Shown: positions 9,365-18,311 of the stretch, one piece after another
Numbering within the stretch: the stretch's first letter is position 1
How the letters are laid out: each line of letters begins with the position of its first letter
Assembly: GCF_026126425.1 (NCBI RefSeq)
Contig: NZ_JAFMPW010000002.1
Span: 558,001-622,000, forward strand
Reading direction: 5' to 3'
Source of the DNA: Muriicola sp. Z0-33
GTDB taxonomy: Bacteria > Bacteroidota > Bacteroidia > Flavobacteriales > Flavobacteriaceae
Length of the DNA stretch: 64,000 nucleotides
Notes under the pieces: model-generated
What the model was told of the DNA's origin: nothing
Database searches by the model: none
Seen by the model: only the letters and a program-made list of their open reading frames with translations
Position numbers and translations under genes: made by a program

Positions 9365-11095
9365 TTAGCCGCCCATTTTAAATGAATGATTTTCGGAATA
9401 ACGACTAAGTCGTTTTTGTGCATCCCAAATTCGTACCTTCCAATAGTATATCTTACCGGCCAGGAGGTCCCCTTTGTGAACAATTTCGTTATATTCTGGG
9501 GAATCTACACGGCCACTATCCCAAACATCACCGATATTGGTATTGATATTTTCTTCTGTGGAAGCCACCAGGATCTGAAAGGAAGTCTGAGAAGTTGAAT
9601 GTCTGGAGGCCTTCCAGCTATATGCAGCCCTCTTCTCATCAGAGTTATTCTTAATAAACTGCACGGATAGTTCCACAGGTCCTTCCGAAAAATTATCACT
9701 ATGGTCTATTATCATAGCATCTAAACGACTTCTGAATTGTTGTAGTTTGCCTGCAAATTTGGGATCCCCAGCCAGATTTCGGGATTCACTTGGGTCAGTT
9801 TTCAGATGATATAGTTCCTCTAATGACTTGTCATTTATATACCTGAAATATTTCCAGTCTTTTGTTCGCAATCCCTCACTCGGTGGTATGTCGTTAAATT
9901 CCCAAAGGTGTTCAATCAGCACCGTATCTCGTTTAAATTCATAAGCAGGCTTATAGACTACAGGCATTAAACTTTTCCCTTGCCAGCTCTCTGGGGGGGA
10001 TACCCCCGCAATATCCAGTATGGTAACAGGTATGTCGACATTCAATGTCAGGGCATCACTTTTTTTAGCGGTTCTATTCCTAGGATCATATATGATCAAT
10101 GGTACCCTGATAGAATTATCATATAAAAGCCACTTCCCCGCCAGTTGGCGTTCCCCAAGAAAATAGCCATTATCTCCCATAATGATGATCACAGTATTCT
10201 TATCCAGGCCTTTATTCTTTAAGGTTGTCCTTATTTTTCCTATTTCCCTGTCTATCCCGGATATCATGCGATAATATCCCTTTAAGCTATGCTGGTACTT
10301 CTGGGGGGTATCATACCGCCAGGTCCAGCGTAACCTGTTAAAACCGTTACGTACAATCTCAGGTAGCGCATTAAAGTGCTTAGCTTCCCCTGATGCCGGC
10401 GGGGGTATGGTTGCCCCCTGGAGAAATTTATCCGATTCCTCCTGCCAGAAATATTGTTTTTCCGCACTATCATGGGCATGAGGAGCACTAAAACTAAGAG
10501 AAAGGCAAAACGGTGTATTGGGATTTGCTTTACTAATAAAATCGATAGCCTTTTGCCCGGTATACCTGGTAAGATGTACGGTATCCTGCCCGAGGGTTTT
10601 GTAATAGTATCCCCTTCTATCTTTAAAATTACCGTTTCTATCATAAGATTCGTACTCATGAAATTGACTTTGAAGATCAGTGTACCTGACTCCGTATTTA
10701 CCATAAAAACCAGTGTAATACCCATTATTTTTTAGAATTTCCGGATAGGAATTCCTCATATAAAGTGCTCTTATCTTTTCATTGCCAAAATCGTATCTAT
10801 GTGTGCGTTCATAAACCCCTGTCAGAATACTTGCCCTGCTCGCTGCGCAAATAGGCGTCGTTACCATAGCATGGCTAAAATAAGTTCCTGCCTGGGCCAA
10901 CTGGTCCATTTCCGGAGTACGGGCATATTTGTTACCCGCAAATCCTAAAGCGTCAAACCTCTGATCGTCTGTAAGTATAAAAATGATGTTTGGGCGATTT
11001 TCCGAATTCCGGATATTCACCAATTGATAAGCCAGGCCTACTTCAGGAAAGCACAGGAACCATACTAATATCAGAGACAATGGCGATAATTTCAT
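9365..11095 (-). CDS. Sulfatase with C-terminal GH78-like Fn3 module
   Basis: A 576-residue exported S1 sulfatase. Signal peptide about residues 1-22. The active site reads C83-A-A-S-R, so the usual proline is alanine (C-x-A-x-R); this variant exists in the family and is expected still to be matured by FGE. Metal ligands: LTDDQR (43-44) and [10 protein letters not shown], where the usual GEH is GER. The catalytic domain ends near residue 470. About residues 475-576 form a beta-sandwich with [24 protein letters not shown] and SENHSFKMG. This strongly resembles the N-terminal Fn3 domain of GH78 alpha-L-rhamnosidases, here used as a C-terminal appendage. It is the first gene of the minus-strand sulfatase-esterase-sulfatase run. 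Substrate unknown; a sulfated deoxy-sugar polymer is possible (inference). Confidence 0.88.
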   Translation of the reverse strand: MKLSPLSLILVWFLCFPEVGLAYQLVNIRNSENRPNIIFILTDDQRFDALGFAGNKYARTPEMDQLAQAGTYFSHAMVTTPICAASRASILTGVYERTHRYDFGNEKIRALYMRNSYPEILKNNGYYTGFYGKYGVRYTDLQSQFHEYESYDRNGNFKDRRGYYYKTLGQDTVHLTRYTGQKAIDFISKANPNTPFCLSLSFSAPHAHDSAEKQYFWQEESDKFLQGATIPPPASGEAKHFNALPEIVRNGFNRLRWTWRYDTPQKYQHSLKGYYRMISGIDREIGKIRTTLKNKGLDKNTVIIIMGDNGYFLGERQLAGKWLLYDNSIRVPLIIYDPRNRTAKKSDALTLNVDIPVTILDIAGVSPPESWQGKSLMPVVYKPAYEFKRDTVLIEHLWEFNDIPPSEGLRTKDWKYFRYINDKSLEELYHLKTDPSESRNLAGDPKFAGKLQQFRSRLDAMIIDHSDNFSEGPVELSVQFIKNNSDEKRAAYSWKASRHSTSQTSFQILVASTEENINTNIGDVWDSGRVDSPEYNEIVHKGDLLAGKIYYWKVRIWDAQKRLSRYSENHSFKMGG

Positions 11096-11303
11096 TCAGT
11101 GTAGCAAAGCGTTTATTGGCTTAACATTAAATTTAGCGAAAAGATTGGGAATTACGATTTACCTGGTTTAGAATACTTTTCAAAAGGAGACCTTTCGGTG
11201 GAATTTACCTTGTCTTAATGGGGCCCTATTCGTTTTAGAAAGCTTAATTTTATAATTCAATTAATTTATATTTTTAGCTTAATCAACCATATCTTCAATT
11301 TCT

Positions 11304-12626
11304 ATGAACAAGGAAAAAGACTTTGATATTCAATCACTTGGAACCGCTTCTATCCCATCCCCCATTAAGTTGAGTACGATCACAGGAGATAAAATCCATA
11401 ATTTTGTCAAAGAAGACTACAGAATTCTACACGATGTAAGTCTGGCTGGTTTCAATAAATGTCTGGATAACAAAGAAACTCCTGCCTGCCTTGAAAAGGC
11501 GGGGCCCAGGGAAAATATCTACTTCGATCCAAAAAACACCACTGCTGCTATTGTGACATGTGGCGGACTTTGCCCCGGCATCAATAATGTTATCCGGAGT
11601 CTGGTGATGGCGCTACATTATTTTTATGGGATAAAAAGAATTATAGGGATTCCTTATGGTTATGAAGGTCTCGGCCTGGAAAATGGGCATCAATTAAAGG
11701 AGCTCACCCCTGATAGTGTTAAAGACATACATGAATTTGGAGGCACAATATTGGGTTCATCCCGGGGAGCTCAATCTGTTCCGAAAATGGTTGATACCCT
11801 CCAGGAAAATAGCATCGACATATTATTTACCATAGGAGGTGATGGCACATTAAAGGGCGCAAATGCGATTGGAGAAGAAATTGAAAAGCGGGGATTGGAC
11901 ATCTCTGTAGTAGGCATTCCTAAGACCATAGACAATGACATAGAGCTGATAGATAAATCGTTTGGCTTCGAGACCGCTTTTGACGTTGCCAGTCGCATTA
12001 TCAAAGATGCACATAACGAAGCTACCGGGGCCTATAATGGCATGGCCATTGTTAAATTGATGGGCAGAGATAGTGGCTTTATTGCTGCTTCTACCGCCAT
12101 TGCAGTCCCGGTCGTTAATTTTGTATTGGTACCTGAAATGGATTTTACGCTCGGAGGTGAAAATGGTTTTTTGGAGGCTCTAGAAAAACGCCTGAAGTCA
12201 AAGCATCATGCAGTAATTGTAGTAGCAGAAGGCGCAGGGCAGCATTTGTTCGGAAGTGATAGCGAGCAGGTAAAGGATGCATCCGGCAATGTGCTGCATA
12301 AAGATATAGGGCTCTTGTTAAAGCAAAAGATTAAAGAATATTTTGATGCTAAAGACATCGAAACAACTATAAAATATATAGACCCAAGTTATATCATCAG
12401 AAGTGCCCCTGCCAATGCTAACGACAGTACTTTCTGTACACGGCTGGCTTATCAGGCCGTTCATGGCGCTATGGCTGGTAAAACCAAATTTGTAGTAGGC
12501 AGGGTAAACAATCATTTTGTTTATATCCCCATATCTAAAGTAGTCACAAAAAGGAAAAAGATAGATCTGGAGGCCGACTTCTGGTTTGCTGTATTGGAAA
12601 GTACCGGACAACCTATTAAAATGTAA
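11304..12626 (+). CDS. pfkA: ATP-dependent 6-phosphofructokinase, plant-type clade
   Basis: A 440-residue phosphofructokinase that converts fructose 6-phosphate to fructose 1,6-bisphosphate in glycolysis; cytoplasmic. Motifs: CGGLCPGIN at 86-94, the phosphate-donor loop GGDGT at 178-182 and the catalytic block PKTIDND at 206-212, then FGFETA and MGRDSGFIA. The glycine in GGDGT and the asparagine in TIDND are the ATP-using signature; pyrophosphate enzymes have Asp at GGDD and usually TIDGD. The long N-terminal extension and length above 400 fit the plant/spirochaete-like clade rather than the 320-residue E. coli PfkA. Single-gene unit with flanking non-coding gaps of 208 and 164 bases and no obvious partner. 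Confidence 0.9.
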   Translation: MNKEKDFDIQSLGTASIPSPIKLSTITGDKIHNFVKEDYRILHDVSLAGFNKCLDNKETPACLEKAGPRENIYFDPKNTTAAIVTCGGLCPGINNVIRSLVMALHYFYGIKRIIGIPYGYEGLGLENGHQLKELTPDSVKDIHEFGGTILGSSRGAQSVPKMVDTLQENSIDILFTIGGDGTLKGANAIGEEIEKRGLDISVVGIPKTIDNDIELIDKSFGFETAFDVASRIIKDAHNEATGAYNGMAIVKLMGRDSGFIAASTAIAVPVVNFVLVPEMDFTLGGENGFLEALEKRLKSKHHAVIVVAEGAGQHLFGSDSEQVKDASGNVLHKDIGLLLKQKIKEYFDAKDIETTIKYIDPSYIIRSAPANANDSTFCTRLAYQAVHGAMAGKTKFVVGRVNNHFVYIPISKVVTKRKKIDLEADFWFAVLESTGQPIKM

Positions 12627-12790
12627 CTATTTACCCAACTACCGAACTGAGAGGTTAATCATTTTATAATGCAACAAATGCGTTGAAAAACTGCTTTCTT
12701 AAGTATTTGAAACAGTAAATCTTACTTGATTAAATTAAATTGGGCCCATTCCGGTTTAAAATTCTAAGAGAAATATTTTGTCATTAATTT

Positions 12791-15124
12791 TCAGGACCGG
12801 ATAACTTCACCGGCACTAATTAGGAAAAGTTCACCAAGGATTTTTGATGTATCCAATATGGCTTGCTGAGGGGTAAGGGCTGTGTCCGAAATTCCGGAAA
12901 CCACCCTAGAAATATTATGATCTACCGCGCCTTTTAAATTCCATGTAGATGTTTGAGCTACAGTTAGATATGCCGAAAAATTGTGATGCCCGGATCCCGG
13001 CCTTTCCCCAATGATATGCACTATTGCATGACTTTTTGATCCTCCTGAATCCTGGCCAAACAGTACTTCTCCACAGGCATAGCCAGCCCTTACGCGCCCG
13101 TTCTTTATTACAATATGTTTGTTGCTCAATGAAAAGTTGTGGCCTTTAAGTGTTTTTATGAGTCCCTCCAAGAAAGGAAAGATATGCCCTTCATCCATTA
13201 AAGCCCTTGCATTTAATCCGTCAGAAATTATTATTTGAATATCTGGCGCGTTTCCATTCCATGAATTTCTTATCGATTTTAGGTTTCCAATATCCTTTGG
13301 ACTTAATACTTCTCCAGATTCGGGATGATAAACGTAGTCTTTCCTGTTTTCAGATTGTGTGGTAATAGGAACAGCAGCCGGAATGCTTTGAACAAATGAA
13401 TCATTAATTTCTGTCCATAAACTCACCTTGGCATCCTGGTATAAATAATGTACTTGCTGGTCCAGTTCCGGCTTAAGGTCCCAATAATGCTCTCCATATC
13501 CTTGTGCAATAGGCACGCCCCTTTTCTCAACACGAACAAGGGCTTGTCTTCCTTCTTCGTATATATTTTCGAGAGTTCTGGGATCATTCTTAGCCTTTTT
13601 GAATTTGTAATACACCCAGAGGGGATCACCAAAATGTTGGGTGGGATTACCTTTCTCATCAATTACCTCGAGTTTTTTAAAGAATTCCCACATGGCATCA
13701 TTTACTTTGTACCCAAATTGCTCCCTTACCTTAATATGGTTATTAAATGCCGTGGTTAGGTAACTAAGCATAGGATCATTTTTTGTAGGTAAAGCCATCA
13801 AATAGGCCGGATTTGCTGGCATTACCTGCTCTATACACCAATCCAGGTCTTCTAAATTAACATCCATATGCAGAGTAGAACAGATGTCTAAACCAATAGT
13901 TAATCCGTGAAGCTTACCCATAACGGTGTCTTCCAGACAACACCTTACCAACTGCTCTTTAGTTCTGAATACTTCGGGGCCAATAAAGCCCGCAACATCA
14001 TTTACATGCACCCAGGAGTTGTTCTTCCCTTTAAGTGCATTAATCTCTTGTTTTAGGACCCTGAGAAAGCCATATTTTCTGGATTCGTGCATAAGCATGT
14101 CGAAGCCTTCTGCGTGGCCGTTGGTTAAATCTGCACCTTGACCCGTTTCTGCATAAAATCCGTACTGCCCATCTCTTTGGGCAGCGTACTTGAGCATTTT
14201 TTCAATAGTCAGATCAAAGGTGTGGTTGGCTTTAACCGTACCGGCAATACTTTGAAACCAGATCCCGGTAGATCCGGGATTTTCTTTTTCTACCTCAGCC
14301 TGTATGTCTACATGTGAGAGAACACAATTGGGAATTGTTTCTTCTAAATTAAAACTTGTAATAATATCAAAAAGGGCGTTTTCAATTTTAGCAACGGAAG
14401 CTGGCTCACTGGATACGGGGTTGGTCCCTAAGACGACATCCCCTACCGCGTAAGACCAGGCATTAAAAACTTGCCAGGAAATGTCTTCTATATTATCGGT
14501 TGGAGAGTTGGGTTGTACTCTGGCACCCATATAACCTTTGCTGCCTATTTTGCTGTTTGGCAATGGATTAAATACTTTTTGCCCTATTTGGATAAGTTCC
14601 TCATTGGTCATTAGTTTAACCAGGCAGGCAATGGTATCACTGCTAAGGCCGGGCATAAGTTCTTTTATCTTTTCCTCTGGTTGTGATAGGGTAAACTCTT
14701 TTAGCTCCTGTAATGTCCATTGTTCTAAATCCTGATTTGGAACAACCGATTGCCTAATTAATTCCTGGAGCTCGTCCTTGAAAACGACATATTTGTTGAG
14801 GCTTTCTATACGTGTATTCGCCAGCAATTCTCTGGCGTGGGTTCTGGAGTTATTATCAACAGCTGCAATATTTAAGGTTTTGTCCCCTTCTTTAAATTCA
14901 TTAGCGGCCCCTAATATTTGTTTGTAGAGGGTAGCATCAAACTTTCCATTCACCCTGTTGATATATCCCAATATATCTTCTCCGGTCTTTGGTTTTTTGA
15001 TAATTGTCCCCGCCAAATCAGAATTAATGACCTCTTCTCTTGAACCGAAAAGATTACATCCATTTAGTACTAAAACAGAAGCTCCTGTTAAGCCCGCTTG
15101 TTTTAAAAAGTCTGTTCTGGTCAT
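12791..15124 (-). CDS. eutBC: Ethanolamine ammonia-lyase EutB-EutC fusion with export-like leader
   Basis: A 777-residue fusion of both subunits of adenosylcobalamin-dependent ethanolamine ammonia-lyase (ethanolamine to acetaldehyde and ammonia). The EutB part spans about residues 45-515: RVQPNSPTD (Arg202, Gln204), GTNPVS (Asn235), ETGQG (Glu326), VAGFIGPE, MGKLHGL and GLDIC (Asp413). These correspond to the Arg/Gln/Asn/Glu/Asp substrate pocket of enterobacterial EutB. The EutC part spans about 525-777: SDGLNARAL, KNGRVRAG, GERPGSGHHNFSAYL, VDHNISRVVSGISDTAL. The N-terminus is odd: MTRTDFLKQAGLTG then a hydrophobic run to NGC (Cys23). This resembles a Tat (RRxFLK) or lipoprotein leader with one arginine replaced, although the enzyme is normally cytosolic. 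No EutA reactivase, shell genes or cobalamin riboswitch are visible. Gene identity is certain; location is uncertain. Confidence 0.93.
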   Translation of the reverse strand: MTRTDFLKQAGLTGASVLVLNGCNLFGSREEVINSDLAGTIIKKPKTGEDILGYINRVNGKFDATLYKQILGAANEFKEGDKTLNIAAVDNNSRTHARELLANTRIESLNKYVVFKDELQELIRQSVVPNQDLEQWTLQELKEFTLSQPEEKIKELMPGLSSDTIACLVKLMTNEELIQIGQKVFNPLPNSKIGSKGYMGARVQPNSPTDNIEDISWQVFNAWSYAVGDVVLGTNPVSSEPASVAKIENALFDIITSFNLEETIPNCVLSHVDIQAEVEKENPGSTGIWFQSIAGTVKANHTFDLTIEKMLKYAAQRDGQYGFYAETGQGADLTNGHAEGFDMLMHESRKYGFLRVLKQEINALKGKNNSWVHVNDVAGFIGPEVFRTKEQLVRCCLEDTVMGKLHGLTIGLDICSTLHMDVNLEDLDWCIEQVMPANPAYLMALPTKNDPMLSYLTTAFNNHIKVREQFGYKVNDAMWEFFKKLEVIDEKGNPTQHFGDPLWVYYKFKKAKNDPRTLENIYEEGRQALVRVEKRGVPIAQGYGEHYWDLKPELDQQVHYLYQDAKVSLWTEINDSFVQSIPAAVPITTQSENRKDYVYHPESGEVLSPKDIGNLKSIRNSWNGNAPDIQIIISDGLNARALMDEGHIFPFLEGLIKTLKGHNFSLSNKHIVIKNGRVRAGYACGEVLFGQDSGGSKSHAIVHIIGERPGSGHHNFSAYLTVAQTSTWNLKGAVDHNISRVVSGISDTALTPQQAILDTSKILGELFLISAGEVIRS

Positions 15125-15323
15125 TTTTAATTAGAATTTTTAATTTTTATTTATTTGACCATCAGGTACTTGACTCTGTTCTTAATACCATCGCGTCATA
15201 TATTAAATATACTGGATTTAATTATGCTAAACAGGCATATGTAAATATTTTAATGATTTCGAATAGAATTTATACACTTCTTTACAAGATTTTGTAACGA
15301 TCTTAAATTATCACAGTCCTTAT

Positions 15324-16319
15324 ATGAAACTAAAGCAAGGATTTATGACATTACTTACCACAAAACTTAAATGGAATATCCTGGTACTGCTCTTCCCAAT
15401 GTACCTAATAGCTCAAACGAATGAAATTGTCAAAAAACATACAGAGTTTCTGGCCTCTGATAAACTGGAAGGGCGGGGAACTGGCAGTAAAGGCATCCGC
15501 CTTGCCGCGAATTATATTGAAAAGCAGTTTAAGGCAATTGGCCTTGAGTCTGCAGAACCAGGGTCTTACCTTCAGGAATTTCCATTCCCGGGGCAGGACG
15601 AACCGGAAACTAATGTGGTAGGCTTTGTAAAAGCCGCTTCCCCCACCAAAAAATCTATAGTGTTTACTGCACATTATGATGCCTATGGCATAAAAAAAGT
15701 AGAAGGAGAGACCGACTCAATTTATAACGGGGCCCAGGACAACGCCCTGGGAGTGGGAGCTTTAATAGCGATTGCCAGTATTTACGCTAGTGAAAAAGCA
15801 CCTCAACACAACCTTGTTTTTATAGCCACGGCGGGGGAAGAATTTGGACTTTACGGAAGCAAATTTTATATCGAAAACCCTCTGTTCCCAAGCGATGAAA
15901 TAATCATATGTTTAAATATTGATGGGTTTAATATTTCAGGACCACGAGAAGATTACTTTATTTTCCCAAGGCAGGGCATAAATTTTGTAGATAAAATTGA
16001 AACTATCCTTAAACCATTGGGCTGGTACTATATAAGTCCGGACTGGGTAGATAGTTTAAACACCAATTTTGATACGGCTTCCTTTTTACAGCAAGGTATC
16101 CCGGCGCTGACTTTGTGGACGGGTAATAGATTAAAGGGCGGTAAAACTGCAGAGCCTATAGCCTTTGGCGGCATACATAGTCCTGCTGATGAAATAACTG
16201 ATTTGTGGAATTGGGAAGGCGTTGAAGAGCATATTTTACTTTACAGGACCATCGCCGACTATTTTCTTGCCAAGCCAGATGGAATTAAGGTTACCGAACC
16301 GAAATTGTTTGTAAAGTAG
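15324..16319 (+). CDS. M28-family zinc aminopeptidase, exported
   Basis: A 331-residue secreted peptidase of family M28. Signal peptide in the first 30 residues (WNILVLLFPMYLIAQ); the internal Met8 is an alternative start. The di-zinc ligands are all visible: H117 and catalytic D119 in AHYDAYG, bridging D139 in NGAQDNALG, catalytic E172/E173 in TAGEEFGLYGS, D200 in NIDGFN and H285 in GIHSPADE. It releases N-terminal amino acids from peptides in the periplasm or outside. It is divergent from eutBC with 199 bases between, and a hairpin terminator follows. No operon partner. Confidence 0.9.
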   Translation: MKLKQGFMTLLTTKLKWNILVLLFPMYLIAQTNEIVKKHTEFLASDKLEGRGTGSKGIRLAANYIEKQFKAIGLESAEPGSYLQEFPFPGQDEPETNVVGFVKAASPTKKSIVFTAHYDAYGIKKVEGETDSIYNGAQDNALGVGALIAIASIYASEKAPQHNLVFIATAGEEFGLYGSKFYIENPLFPSDEIIICLNIDGFNISGPREDYFIFPRQGINFVDKIETILKPLGWYYISPDWVDSLNTNFDTASFLQQGIPALTLWTGNRLKGGKTAEPIAFGGIHSPADEITDLWNWEGVEEHILLYRTIADYFLAKPDGIKVTEPKLFVK

Positions 16320-16362
16320 TAAGCACAAATTCAGAATTGCATTTTTATTAAATGTAAGTGGG

Positions 16363-16388
16363 AGGCGTTTATTTTTTACTAAACGCCT
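16363..16388 (+). terminator. Hairpin terminator between M28 peptidase and serine hydrolase
   Basis: Inverted repeat AGGCGTTTA / TAAACGCCT around an 8-base T-rich loop, followed on the plus strand by TTACTTTTT. It lies 43 bases after the peptidase stop. It overlaps the last codons of the convergent serine hydrolase gene, so one strand's coding sequence doubles as the other's terminator. Confidence 0.5.
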
Positions 16389-17850
16389 TTACTTTTTCAT
16401 TGGTATTATTTCTTAGCAGGAAAATATCCAGTGAATCTTCAAGTTCATTATTTACGAATCTCATTTTCGAAGGCGATCCATCAATTATAAAAATATTATC
16501 TCCGATATAGGTAAGTTCGTTTGTACCATTACCAATAAATCCTTTTATGTACAATTTTTTATCCCTAACAACTAATTCTATTTCTTCCCCAAAGAGGATA
16601 TGAGTGTATTTACCCGTGATCAGTTGAATTAATTCACTTGTTAAAGGCTTTTGAAGTGATTTGTCTATTGGTTTATACCATTGATGCGTTTTTATAATAC
16701 TGTTTCTTAACTGATCTAATACTGGGATTCTATTAGTATTGGAGCCATTTCCCAATAAGGCTATTCCGTTACCTCCTTCCATTGTCCCGTATATATGACC
16801 GCCAATACCGGTATTGGCTCCGCCATGAGAAAACCAATCATAATTGCCAAAGCCATATCTTCTTTCCCAGCCTAAACTCCAACCCCCCAAGACTTTGGAA
16901 GTAACAATAGCGGTCACTCTTTTTGCTACTTTGTTAGATATAACTGTATTGTTTTTATTTCTTAGGGCATTTTGCATTTCAATGACAAAAGTTGCCATAT
17001 CTGAGGGGGTAGACCACAATCCTGAAGCCGCTATTTGCGGGGTGATTGGCAAACCGTTTCCAACTATTTGGCCATTTTCATCATGGGCTTTAGCTACATT
17101 AGCAAGAAACCCAGGTTCATTAGGCTGCTTCATAGTGGTATTTCTTAAGCCAAGAGGTTTAAACAGGTATTTATCTGCCAAATCAGCCAAAGGTATTCCC
17201 AAGCTGTCTTCTACAGCCATTTGAGCAATCACATACCCCCCGCCACTATAGCTCCAATGAGTACCCGGTTTCCATTTTATCTCAATTTCCGAGTCATATC
17301 CAGGGATTTGGCCTTTTAAGCTTTGTACAATTGTAGGTATAGTATCCCCTTCATAAAAATCTGTGAATCCATGCTGTGAAGTTCCTGCGGTATGACTTAG
17401 TAAATGTTCGAAGGTGATTTCAGTGTCCTTTAAAAATTCGCTTTCAGGCAATGTCCAGCGTTTGAGATAGTTAGAAACCGGGTCTTTTAAGCTAATGAGC
17501 CCTTGCTCTTCTAGGATGGCAAACAAGGTAGCCGTTACTGGTTTGGCTATAGAGGCAGTTGAATAAGCAGTACTATCATCAATCAGCTCCTTAGACACTA
17601 CATCTTTAATGCCCCATGCTGCGGTCCAAACTACCTGATAATTTTCAATAACAGCCACGCTTAGGCCATTCAGACCATTTAAATTCATAGCATCTTCCAC
17701 TGCATAAACCGTGCTGTCATTTTTTGCCAGGTTATTAATGGCAACTTCTTTTTTGGAATTGGTTTTGTTGCTGGTATTTTCAGTACATCCCAGAATAAAT
17801 GAATGGCAAATAATAAAAACCATTAAACCCTTATAATTTAATCTTTGCAT
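16369..17850 (-). CDS. Class-C beta-lactamase-like serine hydrolase, lipoprotein
   Basis: A 493-residue penicillin-binding / beta-lactamase (PF00144) fold enzyme. Lipobox ILGC (Cys22). Active-site motifs: S100-I-A-K103 (SxxK), Tyr201-Ser-Gly in THWSYSGGGY (YxN position with altered third residue) and H342-G-G in SHGGANTG (KTG equivalent). An additional C-terminal domain of about 90 residues (GKYTHILFGEEIELVV...) is like the beta-sandwich tail of EstB/Pab87-type enzymes. The family includes esterases, D-amino-acid peptidases and carboxypeptidases. A real antibiotic-hydrolysing role is not supported, as the YSG and HGG variants fit esterase/peptidase members better. Single gene. Confidence 0.85.
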   Translation of the reverse strand: MQRLNYKGLMVFIICHSFILGCTENTSNKTNSKKEVAINNLAKNDSTVYAVEDAMNLNGLNGLSVAVIENYQVVWTAAWGIKDVVSKELIDDSTAYSTASIAKPVTATLFAILEEQGLISLKDPVSNYLKRWTLPESEFLKDTEITFEHLLSHTAGTSQHGFTDFYEGDTIPTIVQSLKGQIPGYDSEIEIKWKPGTHWSYSGGGYVIAQMAVEDSLGIPLADLADKYLFKPLGLRNTTMKQPNEPGFLANVAKAHDENGQIVGNGLPITPQIAASGLWSTPSDMATFVIEMQNALRNKNNTVISNKVAKRVTAIVTSKVLGGWSLGWERRYGFGNYDWFSHGGANTGIGGHIYGTMEGGNGIALLGNGSNTNRIPVLDQLRNSIIKTHQWYKPIDKSLQKPLTSELIQLITGKYTHILFGEEIELVVRDKKLYIKGFIGNGTNELTYIGDNIFIIDGSPSKMRFVNNELEDSLDIFLLRNNTNEKVKAFSKK

Positions 17851-18074
17851 TTTACGCTGTTTCTTATAATTAATAATTCACTAATAATTACAAAGACGGT
17901 GCCGGGTATAGAATGTTGCAAATAATGATGAGAATTATCGTCCTGAGTGTTGTTAATAGCAACTAATACAGAGCTACTTCGTTTTGTATTGCTATACAAT
18001 TCTGAAAGCCTGCGGCTTTATAAAGGATTAACTACGTTGATCCTGATTGCAATCCCCTTTGCAAATGTAAACCT

Positions 18075-18152
18075 GCATTGCCCAGGCAATGCTGTTTGTT
18101 GTTTCCATAAAAAAGCTGAAGCGAGCTTCGCTTTTTAATAGAAACAACAAAC
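18075..18152. repeat. Stack of nested inverted repeats beside tRNA-Arg
   Basis: In the 336-base non-coding gap 17851-18186. First an 8-bp hairpin, GCATTGCC / GGCAATGC, at 18075-18092. Then a 12-bp inverted repeat, GTTTGTTGTTTC at 18094-18105 paired with GAAACAACAAAC at 18141-18152. Inside that lies a smaller AAAAAGC / GCTTTTT and GAAGC / GCTTC hairpin. The right arm overlaps the tRNA-terminator hairpin, so alternative pairings are possible. The rest of the gap (17851-18074) shows no gene I can support. Confidence 0.6.
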
Positions 18153-18176
18153 CCTGCAACGAAAGTTGCAGGGTTT
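18149..18176 (-). terminator. Hairpin terminator downstream of tRNA-Arg
   Basis: A perfect 12-bp stem, AAACCCTGCAAC / GTTGCAGGGTTT, with a GAAA loop on the plus strand. It lies 10 bases downstream of the tRNA 3' end in the direction of tRNA transcription. The minus-strand tail reads GTTGTTTCTATT, so it is moderately T-rich. Confidence 0.6.
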
Positions 18177-18186
18177 ACGCTTGTAG

Positions 18187-18260
18187 TGATCGCGACAGGA
18201 TTCGAACCTGTGACCGTCTGCTTAGAAGGCAGATGCTCTATCCAGCTGAGCTACGCGACC
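18187..18260 (-). tRNA. tRNA-Arg(UCU)
   Basis: A 74-base cloverleaf read on the minus strand. The 7-bp acceptor stem GGTCGCG pairs with CGCGATC (one G-U) and is followed by discriminator A. The D-arm contains AGCTCAGCTGGATAGAGC. The anticodon loop is CTTCTAA with anticodon TCT (plus-strand AGA at 18224-18226). The T-arm is ACAGG-TTCGAAT-CCTGT. CCA is not encoded. It decodes AGA. No integrase or duplicated 3' end is visible nearby. Confidence 0.95.
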
Positions 18261-18268
18261 TTTTTTTA

Positions 18269-18310
18269 GCGGGCTTGCCCGCCGAAGCAGCTTTTTGCTG
18301 CGTAGGCGGG
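18269..18310. repeat. GC-rich double hairpin immediately upstream of tRNA-Arg
   Basis: GCGGGC-TT-GCCCGC at 18269-18282 overlaps an interrupted hairpin at 18278-18310: CCCGCC, GAA, GCAGC, a T5 loop, GCTGC, GTA, GGCGGG. The GC content is well above the surrounding non-coding DNA. The structure lies just 5' of the tRNA in its own transcription direction. Its form recalls REP-type intergenic palindromes; identity unknown. Confidence 0.55.
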
Positions 18311-18311
18311 T

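Noticed and set aside
11304-12626. Pyrophosphate-dependent phosphofructokinase
   Set aside because: GGDGT and TIDND are ATP-type signatures; the pyrophosphate enzymes have GGDD and usually TIDGD.
15125-15323. Possible cobalamin riboswitch upstream of eutBC
   Set aside because: No B12-box or the associated stem pattern could be seen; the region is plain AT-rich DNA.
16369-17850. Antibiotic-resistance beta-lactamase
   Set aside because: The YSG and HGG variants and the extra C-terminal sandwich fit the esterase/peptidase members of the family; no resistance context.
17947-18138. 63-residue frame in the gap before tRNA-Arg
   Set aside because: Covers hairpins, has no leader or domain, and its translation looks like random non-coding sequence.
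18075-18310. CRISPR array or integrated mobile element at tRNA-Arg
   Set aside because: The repeats differ from one another and are palindromic, with no spacers; no integrase, transposase or duplicated tRNA end is present.
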